In this document: in pieces, positions 9,473-19,342 of the stretch
How positions within the stretch are numbered: position 1 is the first letter of the stretch
Layout: the number at the start of each line of letters is the position of its first letter
Source: Oscillatoria nigro-viridis PCC 7112
Lineage (GTDB): Bacteria > Cyanobacteriota > Cyanobacteriia > Cyanobacteriales > Microcoleaceae
Assembly (NCBI RefSeq): GCF_000317475.1
Contig: NC_019729.1
Span: forward strand, 3,920,501-3,984,500
DNA length: 64,000 bases
Direction: 5' to 3'
Translations under genes and position numbers: made by a program
Notes under the pieces: generated by a model
What the model saw: the letters and a program-made list of their open reading frames with translations, nothing else
Database searches by the model: none
What the model was told of the DNA's origin: nothing

Positions 9473-12400
9473 ATGAAAACCGTCAAAAATATTCAAAAAA
9501 CGTCAAAATTCCTATCAAAAGCAAGAATAAGCAAACTGACACTTGCTCTGCAAATAGTCTTAATAAATCTTTACTTTTTGCAAGCCAAAGCAGAAGGTCA
9601 AACAATTGTTCCAGCGGCGGACGCAACGGGTACTACCGTCACTCCTGCAGCCCAAAACGGGACTCCTGGGCAACCAACTCGCTTCGATATTCAAGGCGGA
9701 CAATTATCGAGCGATCGACAAAATCTTTTCCACAGCTTTAAAGAATTCGGCTTGTCGGAAAATCAGATTGCCAACTTTATATCAAACCCCAACATTCGCA
9801 ACATTTTAGCGGGCATAGGCGGAGGCAACCCCTCGATTATTAACGGCTTAATTCAAGTAACCGGCGGCAATTCTAACTTGTTTCTGATGAATCCATCCGG
9901 CATCATATTTGGCAACAGTGCCAGTTTAAACGTGCCGGCTTCTTTCACAGCAACCACCGCCACCGCTATTGGATTTGGTTCAAACTCCTTTAACGCTGTC
10001 GGTACTAGCACTTACACATCTCTGATAGGCACGCCCAATTCCTTTACTTTTGGAGCCGCTAAAGCAGGGGCAATTCTCAGCACGGCCGACTTAGCAGTCA
10101 AGTCAGGGCAGAACTTAACCTTGCTCGGCGGTACCGTTGTCAGCACAGGCAGCCTTTCGGCCCCAGGCGGTCAAATTACCGTCGCATCAGTCTCCGGGAC
10201 AAATTTAGTGCGCCTCAGCCAGCGAGGCAATTTGCTGAGTTTGGAAATCGAGCCGCCCTCAGCAACGAGCAGCACTGGAACATCCAGCACAGCTTCGACA
10301 TTCTCGATCGCATCCTTGCCCGAACTGCTCACAGGCCTCGGTCAAACAAACGCTACAGGCCTCAGCGTCAATGCCAGCGGTGAAGTGGTACTCACGGCCT
10401 CTAACCGAGCAGTAGCTGCGGGGGATGTGGCACTAAGAGATGCAAACGCTCGGGCGATCGAAATTCAAGCAGCCAACACCGTTGCAGTCAGCGGAAACCT
10501 GACAAGTTCCCAAGGCGGCCCAATCGCCATAGAAGCTAGTGGCGACATTCGCACTGTCGGTCTCGACTCCCACTCCGACACCACTGCAGGCGGCAACATC
10601 ACCGTCACCAGCCGTACAGGAAAAGTAGAAACAGGCAATATCAACGCAGGGTCGATCGACAAAAACAGCAACGCCGGAGACGTTAGTATTGCAGCACCCT
10701 CAAGCAGCATCCAAACAGGGTTCATAGACGCCAATTCCCAAGAAAAACAAGGCGGCGCAGTCACCCTCAACGCCCGCAACGACATCGAAGTAACCCATAT
10801 CAACACCGAAGGCCTAACAGCCGGAGGAGAGATTGACATTACAGCCGGCGGTAATTTCCGAGCTACAGGCACTTTCACAAACGATAACAACTGCTTGTCG
10901 CAACCTTGCAGCATTTCCGCATCCGCGACTGGTAGCGCCAATGGTGGAGATATCACCATTCGCCACGGTGGCGAAGCCTCGAACACTCCTTTCAGCGTCG
11001 GGCCCGACTATAACAAACTCAACGGTACTGCTGGCAGCATTGCCACTGGGGGTCCAAAGAAGGAAAACGTGATTACAAAGGGAGGTTATTTCAGCCCCAA
11101 CCCTCAAATAGTACAGCCGACGCAAATTAACATTACGGCTTCTTCTGTCTCGCCAGCACCAACACCAGCACCCGCACCGACACCAGCACCCGCGCCGACA
11201 CCGGCCCCAGCCCCAGCCCCAGCACCAGCCCCAGCCCCGACACCAGCACCCGCGCCGACACCAGCACCCGCGCCGACACCAGCCCCAGCCCCAGCGCCAG
11301 CCCCAGCACCCGCGCCGACACCAGCACCCGCGCCGACACCAGCCCCAGCGCCAGCCCCAGCGCCAGCCCCAGCACCGACACCAGCCCCAGCGCCAGTCCC
11401 AGCGCCGACACCAGCCCCAGCGCCAGCCCCAGCGCCGACACCGCCGACACCGCCGACACCGCCGACACCGCCGACACCGCCGACACCGCCGACACCAGCC
11501 CCAGCGCCGACACCAGCACCAGCGCCTGCACCAGCGCCTGCACCAGCGCCTGCACCAGCGCCTGCACCCGCACCCGCACCCGTACCCGCACCCGTACCCG
11601 CACCCGTACCCGTACCCGCACCCGTACCCGCACCCGCACCCGAACCAGCGCCTGCACCCGCACCCGTACCCGCACCCGCACCAGCGCCTGCACCCGCACC
11701 CGTACCCGCACCCGTACCCGCACCCGCACCAGCGCCGATATCAAATTTGCCGACACCAGTGCCAGCACCCGTACCCGCACCAGCGCCAGCACCAGCACCA
11801 TCACCCGCACCCGCACCAGCGCCGATATCAAATTTGCCGATCGCACCCACAATTACTCCAAATCCAGCGCCAGTCTCAAATTTGCCGATCGCACCCACAA
11901 TTACTCCAAATCCAGCGCCAGTCTCAAATTTGCCGACCGCACCCACAATTACTCCAAATCCAGCGCCAGTCTCAAATTTGCCGACCGCACCCACAATTAC
12001 TCCAAATCCAGCGCCAGTCTCAAATTTGCCGACCGCACCCACAATTACTCCAAATCCAGCGCCAGTCTCAAATTTGCCGATCGCACCCACAATTACTCCA
12101 AATCCAGCGCCAGTCTCAAATTTGCCGATCGCACCCACAATTACTCCAAATCCAGCGCCGATATCAAATTTGCCGATCGCACCCACAATTCCTCAAAATC
12201 CAGCGCCGATATCAAATTTGCCGATCGCACCCACAATTACTCCAAATCCAGTGGTTGCGCCTGCTGCTGCGCCCATAAATCTCGCACCGATACCGACACC
12301 GGAGCTCGCAGCCAACCGGCCGCCCAGCACAAATCCTTTATTTTCCCCCAGCTTACAACAGCAAAACCAGATATCTAATTCCTTACAACAGCGCATTTCA

Positions 12401-13723
12401 CCTCCCGCGTCGTGGAATCTTGACGCTTCCAAGTTGCCAATCGACCTCGGCGCCGTTATTTTTCCCGTCGAGGAGAGATTCACCAGGGAGTTTGTCGATT
12501 ACCTAAATTTGCCATCAAATACGATCGCCACCCTAGAAGATGCCCAAAATACCCTTCGCAGTGTCCAACAAGCCACAGGCATCAAACCAGCTCTCATTTA
12601 TATCAGCTTTGTACCCAGGGGTTCTACAGTCGATCGGCCTTACAGCAGTTCGTCCATCTTGCGTGTAGAACAGCAAATTCAAGCCTCTGACGAACTGGAA
12701 ATGATGGTGATCGCCCCGGAAGGTTTGCCCGTTCGCCAGCGCATCCCTGGAACCTCTCGCGCCCAGGTAATGGAAGCTGTTCGGAAATTTCGCGATGAAC
12801 TGACTAATCCGGTAAAGCGCAACACTAAAAGTTATTTGCCCTTAGCTCAGCAACTCTACCAGTGGATGGTAGCGCCGCTGGAAGCAGAACTGCAAGCCAA
12901 AGGCATTGAGAATTTATCTTTTATCTCAGATATGGGGTTGCGATCTATACCGATGGGTGCCCTGCACGACGGCAAAGGCTTTCTGGTAGAGCGTTACAGT
13001 GTTGGAGCGATGCCGAGTCTGAGTTTGACGGATACCAGCCCCGCCAATTTCAAAAATACCCAAGTTCTGGCAATGGGGGCGTCCCAATTTCTAGAGATGA
13101 GTCCTTTGCCTGCGGTGGAAATAGAAGTATCGACAATCACCCCGCAGCAGTGGCCGGGTAAGTCTTTCTTGAACGAAGCTTTCACCCTGGCCAATTTGAA
13201 ATCGCAGCGCCAGCAGCAGCCTTTTGGGATGATTCACTTGGCTACCCACGCCGAATTTCGATCGGGAGCTCCCAGCCAATCCTTTATTCAGTTGTGGGAT
13301 ACTAAATTGCGTTTGGATCAGTTGCGGCAAATGAATTGGCACAGCCCGCAAGTTGAACTGTTAGTTTTGAGTGCTTGCAAGACTGCTGTGGGCGATCGAG
13401 AGGCCGAGTTGGGCTTTGGCGGGTTAGCGGTGCAAGCCGGGGTTAAATCGGCGATGGCGACTCTTTGGTATGTCAGCGACGAGGGCAGTTTGGGATTGAT
13501 GGCGGAGTTTTACAGGCAGTTAAAAACTGCTCCGATTAAAGCAGAAGCACTCCGGCAAGCGCAATTAGCGATGTTGCGGGGAGAAGTGCGAATTGAAGGG
13601 GGGATGCTGCACACTTCTGTTGGCAATCTGCCGTTACCCCCGGAATTGGCAAACACGACGAGTCAGAATTTCTCTCATCCTTATTATTGGTCTGCTTTTA
13701 GAATGATTGGCAATCCTTGGTGA
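9473..13723 (+). CDS. Two-partner-secretion (FHA-type) exoprotein with Pro-Ala repeats and C-terminal CHAT protease
   Basis: This 1416-aa protein starts at ATG 9473. Residues 1-42 look like an extended signal peptide (basic, then LTLALQIVLINLYFLQAKA). Residues 45-200 match the haemagglutination/TPS domain ('RFDIQGGQ', 'IANFISNPNIRNILAGIGG', 'LFLMNPSGIIFGNSASLNVPASF'), which directs export through a TpsB outer-membrane pore. Beta-helix-like repeats follow to about residue 550. Next come about 220 residues of PAPTPAPAP (561-783) and nine 16-residue repeats (784-927). The CHAT (caspase-like) domain fills the last 370 residues with His1259 in 'IHLATHAEF' and Cys1302 in 'LLVLSACKTAVGD'. TPS plus CHAT fusions are known in cyanobacteria, but targets are not. 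No TpsB gene is in the window. Confidence 0.92.
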   Translation: MKTVKNIQKTSKFLSKARISKLTLALQIVLINLYFLQAKAEGQTIVPAADATGTTVTPAAQNGTPGQPTRFDIQGGQLSSDRQNLFHSFKEFGLSENQIANFISNPNIRNILAGIGGGNPSIINGLIQVTGGNSNLFLMNPSGIIFGNSASLNVPASFTATTATAIGFGSNSFNAVGTSTYTSLIGTPNSFTFGAAKAGAILSTADLAVKSGQNLTLLGGTVVSTGSLSAPGGQITVASVSGTNLVRLSQRGNLLSLEIEPPSATSSTGTSSTASTFSIASLPELLTGLGQTNATGLSVNASGEVVLTASNRAVAAGDVALRDANARAIEIQAANTVAVSGNLTSSQGGPIAIEASGDIRTVGLDSHSDTTAGGNITVTSRTGKVETGNINAGSIDKNSNAGDVSIAAPSSSIQTGFIDANSQEKQGGAVTLNARNDIEVTHINTEGLTAGGEIDITAGGNFRATGTFTNDNNCLSQPCSISASATGSANGGDITIRHGGEASNTPFSVGPDYNKLNGTAGSIATGGPKKENVITKGGYFSPNPQIVQPTQINITASSVSPAPTPAPAPTPAPAPTPAPAPAPAPAPAPTPAPAPTPAPAPTPAPAPAPAPAPAPTPAPAPTPAPAPAPAPAPAPTPAPAPVPAPTPAPAPAPAPTPPTPPTPPTPPTPPTPPTPAPAPTPAPAPAPAPAPAPAPAPAPAPAPVPAPVPAPVPVPAPVPAPAPEPAPAPAPVPAPAPAPAPAPVPAPVPAPAPAPISNLPTPVPAPVPAPAPAPAPSPAPAPAPISNLPIAPTITPNPAPVSNLPIAPTITPNPAPVSNLPTAPTITPNPAPVSNLPTAPTITPNPAPVSNLPTAPTITPNPAPVSNLPIAPTITPNPAPVSNLPIAPTITPNPAPISNLPIAPTIPQNPAPISNLPIAPTITPNPVVAPAAAPINLAPIPTPELAANRPPSTNPLFSPSLQQQNQISNSLQQRISPPASWNLDASKLPIDLGAVIFPVEERFTREFVDYLNLPSNTIATLEDAQNTLRSVQQATGIKPALIYISFVPRGSTVDRPYSSSSILRVEQQIQASDELEMMVIAPEGLPVRQRIPGTSRAQVMEAVRKFRDELTNPVKRNTKSYLPLAQQLYQWMVAPLEAELQAKGIENLSFISDMGLRSIPMGALHDGKGFLVERYSVGAMPSLSLTDTSPANFKNTQVLAMGASQFLEMSPLPAVEIEVSTITPQQWPGKSFLNEAFTLANLKSQRQQQPFGMIHLATHAEFRSGAPSQSFIQLWDTKLRLDQLRQMNWHSPQVELLVLSACKTAVGDREAELGFGGLAVQAGVKSAMATLWYVSDEGSLGLMAEFYRQLKTAPIKAEALRQAQLAMLRGEVRIEGGMLHTSVGNLPLPPELANTTSQNFSHPYYWSAFRMIGNPW
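11154..11822 (+). repeat. Pro-Ala coding repeat tract
   Basis: Low-complexity DNA coding for PAP, PTPAP, PVPAP and TPP units. It includes a run of ccgacaccg triplets (11436-11498) and gcacccgta runs (11570-11640). It forms a long, stiff, extracellular-type linker between the exported domain and the CHAT protease. Such tracts change length easily by slippage. Confidence 0.9.
11823..12254 (+). repeat. Nine 48-bp tandem repeats within the CHAT protein gene
   Basis: Nine copies of a 48-bp unit coding for SNLP(I/T)APTITPNPAP(I/V), nearly identical in DNA. The copies differ mainly at the gatcgc/gaccgc and gatatc/gtctca positions, which suggests recent expansion or gene conversion. Confidence 0.9.
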
Positions 13724-13867
13724 AAAGAGAGGACTTACGCAGAACCTCTATCTGTAGGGTGTGCAGTGCCCACCTTACAGATAGGCAATTCTTGGTAACA
13801 AGATTTGTTTTAGTCGATCGATAGTATTATAGTATTATCAAAATCTTGACTTAAAGCGAGCATAAGT

Positions 13868-15646
13868 ATGAGCATTGTTCCACGCGGAATGGCAGTCACT
13901 GAAGCTTATCAGCTCTATCGGTTAGGTAACTTATTGGTAAACAGAAAGTATCAAAGAAAATTAATTTGGTCAGTTGACGAAAAAGAAAAATTGATTGGAA
14001 GCATTTTAAAGGGATATCCAATTCCTTTGATTCTACTAGCTGAACGTCCTCAAGTTCATGGAAGTGGAAAGTATGAGATCATAGATGGTATGCAGCGACT
14101 TAATGCTATTTGTGGTTTTATTGAAAATTTATTTGCATTTAATGGCAGGCATTTCAATCTTAAAGAGTACTCTTATGCTCAACAATTAGCTGATGAAAAG
14201 GTATTTGAAGTTGACGAAAGTTTTGATAAATTAGATAGAAAAGAATGTGCAGAGATTTTACATTATCAGTTTGCTGTAACCATTTACACTGCAATGGATG
14301 AAAGCGATATAACAGAGGTTTTTGGCAGAATAAATTCCGGTGGTAAGCATTTAAGCAACCAAGAGAGACGACAAGCAGGTGTAACGACATCATTCGCAGA
14401 AGTAGTTCGTACAATTGCTATGCAGTTGCGGGGGGATGATACTCAAAAAACGCTTCGCTTATTTGATATGCCCCAGGTTAGTATTGATTCCAAACGGAAT
14501 AATCAAGGTTATGGGATTCAAGCAGAAGATACATTGTGGTGTAAGCAAGGTATCCTTAGAATCTCTCAACTGCGTGATAGTGAAGATGAAGATATGATAG
14601 CAGATATTGCAGCATCGATATTACTTAATGAACCCCTACCAAGAAGCAAGGAGCAGCTAGATAATCTGTATAATGAAGAGAGCAAGGACTTCCAGTTAAT
14701 AGAGAATAGTCTTACAACGTATGGCTTCAAAAAACTCGAAGAAAACATTGTAAAAACTTTCTCAGTTCTTGGAGCAACTATTGAAACATATAGCTCAGAT
14801 AATAAGTGTTTACAAAATCTCGTAAACCCCGGCATTAATAATCCAATACCGCAGGCATTCTATACAATCTTCATGGCTTTTTTTGAATTAATAATTGACT
14901 TAGATCTTTTACCTGCTAATCCTCAAGGGATTATGGAGGCACTCAAAAATCTTCAAAAAAAGTTAGATCTAAGCCGTCGCTATACAGCCATACAAGATCG
15001 TAAAAATAATATTAATCAAACCAAGGGATTGATACAAGACCACTTCGCGAAGAAGAAAGACAAATCAAATTTAGGACAAGGTGTTGAGTTGATACAAACG
15101 TTCAAAAATTCCTTACTTCGTTCTCGTATAGAAACTACAAAGTACGAGTGTAAGCAAGGTTTGATGGAGCTGTCAGCAAATAGAAAGCTAAATAAGAATT
15201 TGCTACCGAGACTTGTTGAAACAATTTGCGGAATTGCCAACTCCGATCCAGAAAATGATGGATATATTTTCCTGGGAGTGGCTGATAAAAAGCAAGACGC
15301 AGAAAAAATTAAAAAGTTAGATGGGATTAATCCTATTGAAATTAATGATAGATATGTTGTAGGAATTGATAGAGAAGCTAGGATTTTAGGTAAACCGCTA
15401 GAGGATTATGTTGGGATATTAAGGGATACAATACGTCAATCACATTTGACTGACCCCTTAAAAACTCAAGTTATGACGAAAATTGATACTATAGATTTCA
15501 AGGGATTATCGGTGATTAGAATTAATGTTCCATCTCAAAAACAGGTTTCGTTTGTAGGTGAAAAAGCTTTTATTAGGGAGGACTCTTCAACTGTAGAAGC
15601 TAACGCGCCCAAACTAGTTGCTGTTTCCCTACTTTTCCCAAAGTAG
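13868..15646 (+). CDS. DUF262 (ParB-like) protein fused to Schlafen-type AlbA_2 domain
   Basis: This is a 592-aa protein. The N-terminal 200 residues are DUF262/GmrSD-N-like: 'NRKYQRKLIWSVDEKEKLIGSILKGYPIPLILLAE', the signature 'EIIDGMQRL' (D-G-x-Q-R) near residue 77, then 'FGRINSGGKHLSNQERRQA'. Residues 220-400 are helical with no recognised domain. Residues 410-590 look like an AlbA_2/Schlafen domain: 'TTKYECKQGLMEL', 'LLPRLVETICGIANSD', 'GYIFLGVADKK', ending 'KAFIREDSSTVEA'. DUF262 proteins cleave or bind nucleic acid using NTP, and several act in phage defence. A defence role here is inference. Codon use is more AT-rich than its neighbours, suggesting transfer. It appears to be a single gene. 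Confidence 0.85.
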   Translation: MSIVPRGMAVTEAYQLYRLGNLLVNRKYQRKLIWSVDEKEKLIGSILKGYPIPLILLAERPQVHGSGKYEIIDGMQRLNAICGFIENLFAFNGRHFNLKEYSYAQQLADEKVFEVDESFDKLDRKECAEILHYQFAVTIYTAMDESDITEVFGRINSGGKHLSNQERRQAGVTTSFAEVVRTIAMQLRGDDTQKTLRLFDMPQVSIDSKRNNQGYGIQAEDTLWCKQGILRISQLRDSEDEDMIADIAASILLNEPLPRSKEQLDNLYNEESKDFQLIENSLTTYGFKKLEENIVKTFSVLGATIETYSSDNKCLQNLVNPGINNPIPQAFYTIFMAFFELIIDLDLLPANPQGIMEALKNLQKKLDLSRRYTAIQDRKNNINQTKGLIQDHFAKKKDKSNLGQGVELIQTFKNSLLRSRIETTKYECKQGLMELSANRKLNKNLLPRLVETICGIANSDPENDGYIFLGVADKKQDAEKIKKLDGINPIEINDRYVVGIDREARILGKPLEDYVGILRDTIRQSHLTDPLKTQVMTKIDTIDFKGLSVIRINVPSQKQVSFVGEKAFIREDSSTVEANAPKLVAVSLLFPK

Positions 15647-17734
15647 TTTACGAAGAGAGGGCATGAGATAGTAGGGAATCTTTAGTATAACGCCAGTTTA
15701 TCTAGAGAGTGAAAGCCTTAATTATCCTTACTAGAGCGGTACATAATCCCACTTAAAAAGCTTGAGAATACAGGGTTTCTGCTACTCCATCTTTCTGAGA
15801 AAGGCTATATGCAGCACTACCCTTGATTGCTTTTTTGAGATTTACCAAAACTTTTAAACCCACATTCCGCAGATGTGGGTTTGATTTTTTTACCAGTTGT
15901 GAAAACTGGAAATCCAAAAAGTTTTTGGTTGAACCTATGCGGTTTTAGAGTTACAGATACTTGTCAAATTTACCTAAAATAAGTAAGTTGAAATAATTGA
16001 CTTTTTCTAATATATTCATACTGCTGTTTTATTAATCTCCTTCATCTTTTTAAGCAAGACAAATTCTGCCAAGAGCAAATTATCTTGACTAATTAATGTA
16101 AATTATTCATAAATATCTACACCTCGCGGTCGAGCGTTATCCACTTAGAAATATTAAATAGTATTGACAGCAATACTCTCCTAAATGTCGCAAGATATCT
16201 TGACGTTCTTGGTTTAAATTACTGACCTGCTTCTCTCCATTTATCGTTACTAAATGTACAGCTTGAAACATCTGAAATATCCAGCGTATTGTCGGCTTAT
16301 CTGTTAATTTATTTACCTGATTTTTCACTCGATCGTTGGTAGCTAATAATTGTTGTCTCAATTTCCTTTGCGCCAGGTTATACACTAACAAACATAGTCC
16401 CATTATCATTCCAATTGCTTCAACTCGCTCCGGCTTTTTCACGAATACGCTCGAAGTGAAAAATAACGGATCTTTGATAAATCTAAATCCTCTCTCATTA
16501 CTTTGCTGCGCTTTATATTCCGATAATACCTCTGGATTGCTTACTTCTTCAGTATCTAAGATATTTGTGGCTAATATAAATCTCCCAGCTTTGACTTTTT
16601 CTGCTTCAATCGCTGAATTTACGGGGGCTATTTCACCTGTAACTTGATAAACTTTTGTCTGTATCTGACCGAGTTCTTTGAGATTGTTTTTTGTTGCTTT
16701 AACTGGCTTTTCTTGGAATTTAATTTCTGTTATTTGGTGATATTTCCATGATTTTGATAACTTTTTTATTGCAGTTTCTGCATCAGGAATACAAGCATAT
16801 TTTTGCCTGGATAGCTTACACAGCTTGGTTTTAGCTGATTCTAATTGTTTCTCTACTTGCTTAACTATTTTTTCAAGATTTGCTTGCTTTCTCATTTCAC
16901 TTTCTATTACTAGCCATCTTTGCTTGATGCCAGCATACTCACTGGTTTGGACTGCCATTTTATATCCTTTTATTTCAGAGTCTTCCCAGGCACTATCTTC
17001 AATGTTGCAGATTTTATTTTGAGCTTCTTTGATGCTTAGTGGTACTCTGGTTATCCATTTCATTCCTGCCATTGCTGACAAATTTTCTGCTGTGTATAAG
17101 GCACTGTCTGCTACACAGATTCCATCAAATGTCCACTGTTTTTTAAATTCTTTCAATCTTTCTACAAAAACACTTTTATCGTCGGCATTTCCATCATCTA
17201 TTTTGAGATATAATGGTACGTCTCCATCTCCAGTTACGATCGTAGCAACCATAAATTGTTTGAGGTCTGGTCTTCGATCTCTTGAATAGCCATGAACGAT
17301 TTTTATGGTTTTCATGTCAGATTCTGTATCTGACAATTCTGCCTCAACTTCCTGGCTGTTTCCCTGACAGTTTTTGTAGGCTCCTTCTACTGATATTGAG
17401 CTGCTGTCTAGATGAACACTTTTCATTGATACTTCAAATTTTAGTGCTGCTTTTAGGGCAATTGCTGTGAAGAGTTTTGTCGTTCCAGCTTGATGATATT
17501 TGTCTAATGCTCTCCCGATTCTGTCATCGTTTAATTGTTCTGGCGTCACTCCTTCTCCAATTAGATGTTCTGTTGCTTTTCCTACAAAAAATCTGTCAAA
17601 TAGGTAGATTGGCGCACTCAAAAATCCCAATCCGTTCAAAATCATTGCTTTCATTACTTGTCCTGGGCTGAGGGTTTCTTTAATTCTTATTCCCACTATT
17701 TTGTTGACTTCTTCTACCAATTCCATTTCATCTA

Positions 17735-18879
17735 TAGCATTTATCAGAAAGATGAGGTATGATATAACTGACTTGAACGGAGTGAAAAATATAGAACCCC
17801 AAAATGTTATGCAGCTCTAATTAAATGGAGCGCGAGCGAACAATCGCTCGACCCACAGCAGTCACTCGAATGACAAATATCAAGGATTTTAGTAAGTATC
17901 ACACATTAGTAAAAATGAAAACTTATTCGATTGATTTTAGACAAAAAATTATGGATGTGTACCATAATGAACCGCTGTCACAAAGAGCAATAGCTAACCG
18001 TTTTTGTGTGGCCCTAAGTTTCGTCCAAAAATTGGTTAAGCAGTATCGTGAGACCCAAAACATTGCTCCTCGAACTGAGCGATGCGGAGTCAAATTGAAA
18101 CTCAATGCAGAACAACTACTGATTTTAGCCGAATTGATTGAAGAAAATAATGATGCAACTCTCGAAGAACTCCGTTATTTACTGTACCAGAAAATTGGTT
18201 TTACCATCAGCGTGGCAACGATGGGAAGAATGGCAAAACTCTTAAACATGACTTTTAAAAAAAAACTCTCTTTCCGAGCGCGAAAGGCACTGACCGAGTT
18301 CAGGGTCTGCGATATGAGTTCTGGCAAAAAGTCCGAGAAGTTTGTTTTAAAGACTTAATATTCATTGATGAATCAGGAGTCAACTTAGCAATGGTTAGGT
18401 TATATGCTCGTTCTCTAAAAGGTTCAAGGGCTCGGGGACAAAAACCAAATAAACGGGGGAAAAATGTCTCAATAATTGGAGCTATATCAGTCAATGAAGT
18501 CCTAACATCAGTCAACTTAATAGGTACAACTGATACAATTACATTTGAGGCTTTTATCATCCGAAAGCTCGTACCAAAACTCTGGAAAGGTGCTTGTGTA
18601 GTGATGGACAATTGTACTATTCACACAAGCGAAGAAATAGAAAAAGCCATCAAAAGTCAAGGGGCAAAAATAATATACTTATCACCATATTCGCCCGACT
18701 TCTCACCAATTGAACATTTATGGTCAAAACTCAAAAACATTCTCCGTTCTATCAAGACGACTAATTACCGAGAATTAGCAAAAGCGATAGAGTTTGCCTT
18801 CAATCAAGTTACATTATCCGATATGAGGAATTGGTTTACTCACTGCTGTTATTGTACCTCATCTTTATGAGAAACGCTA
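17735..18879 (+). mobile_element. IS630-family element nested in the IS1634 transposase gene
   Basis: It is 1145 bp with inverted ends. From 17735 the left end reads tagcatttatcagaaagatg, and the complement of the right end, from 18879, reads tagcgtttctcataaagatg, followed on both sides by aggta. It is flanked by TA (17733-17734 and 18880-18881), the target duplicated by this family. Excising it restores the start of the host transposase, apart from its separate frameshift. Confidence 0.88.
17915..18870 (+). CDS. IS630 transposase with -1 frameshift at an A9 run
   Basis: Frame one starts at ATG 17915 (MKTYSIDFRQKIMDVYHNEP) and contains the helix-turn-helix 'LSQRAIANRFCVALSFVQKLVKQYRE'. At A9 (18257-18265) a -1 shift continues as KKTLFPSAKGTDRVQGLRYE, the conserved family sequence, into the catalytic half. 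The DDE triad is Asp in 'IFIDESGVN', Asp in 'VVMDNCTIH', Glu in 'FSPIEHLW'. With the shift the product is 318 aa, the normal length. Many IS630 elements use programmed frameshifting on an A-run, so this is probably functional and not decayed. Without the shift, translation stops at 18358. Confidence 0.88.
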
Positions 18880-19342
18880 TATGATCCCTGCTACTATCCC
18901 CTGCAGGGTCTAAATTTACAATATTTATAGCTGACGAGGGCTTTTTCATGGTTTTAATGGTTGCTTTACTTGCACAAATTATTATACCTTAAAAAAAACT
19001 CAAATGCTTGCTATATAATCATTTGAGGTTTTTAAAATTATGAATTTTTTGAAAATTAAATCCGATCGAATATCTGCGGAATGTGGGTTTAAAGATGTAA
19101 ATTGCTTTACAGCAGCTTTAGGGAAATTTGAGAAAGTTCGATCGCCCAAAACATCTTCCACCATCTTCAATCAGCTTCTAATCCGCCGGAATCATCCCCG
19201 ATCGCACCATTAACATCCTCTCAGCAGCGGCGGATGCACCAAAAGAACCCTAAAACCCAGGAAATAGAGGGGGAGTACGTTTGATGTGTTTGTGCGCGTA
19301 AATGGCGCGATCGCCCCCTCAAGTGCAATTCCTAACCTCGTA

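Larger units (their letters stand above)
16137..18949 (-). pseudogene. IS1634-family transposase, split by IS630 and frameshifted
   Basis: The main 529-codon part (16137-17726 from MELVEEVNKIVGIRIKE) carries the DDE triad: Asp in 'VHLDSSSISVEG', Asp in 'ICVADSALYTAE', Glu in 'NERGFRFIKDPLF'. The true N-terminus lies beyond the inserted IS630. From ATG 18949 the minus strand reads MKKPSSAINIVNLDPAG, and the second frame continues IVAGIIDE straight into MELVEEV once the IS630 and one TA are removed. The two frames are joined by a fourth G in the run at 18898-18901, so a 1-nt insertion also breaks the gene. The family normally starts '..LDHLGIVAGIIDEIG', supporting this reconstruction. It is non-functional as it stands. 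Confidence 0.85.
15853..19093. mobile_element. IS1634-type element interrupted by an IS630 element
   Basis: The ends are inverted repeats: 22 bp matching exactly (tttaaacccacattccgcagat at 15853-15874 and its complement at 19072-19093). The left end also forms a hairpin aaacccaca/tgtgggttt (about 15856-15882), a likely transcription barrier. Removing the nested IS630 leaves about 2.1 kb, a normal size for this family. The flanking target duplication is not obvious to me. About 200 bp of sequence between the preceding CDS and this left end has no gene. Confidence 0.8.

Noticed and set aside
11104-12186. Long minus-strand frame of Gly-Ala-Val repeats
   Set aside because: It is the complement of the Pro-Ala coding repeats of the CHAT protein; low-complexity GC-rich DNA keeps other frames open.
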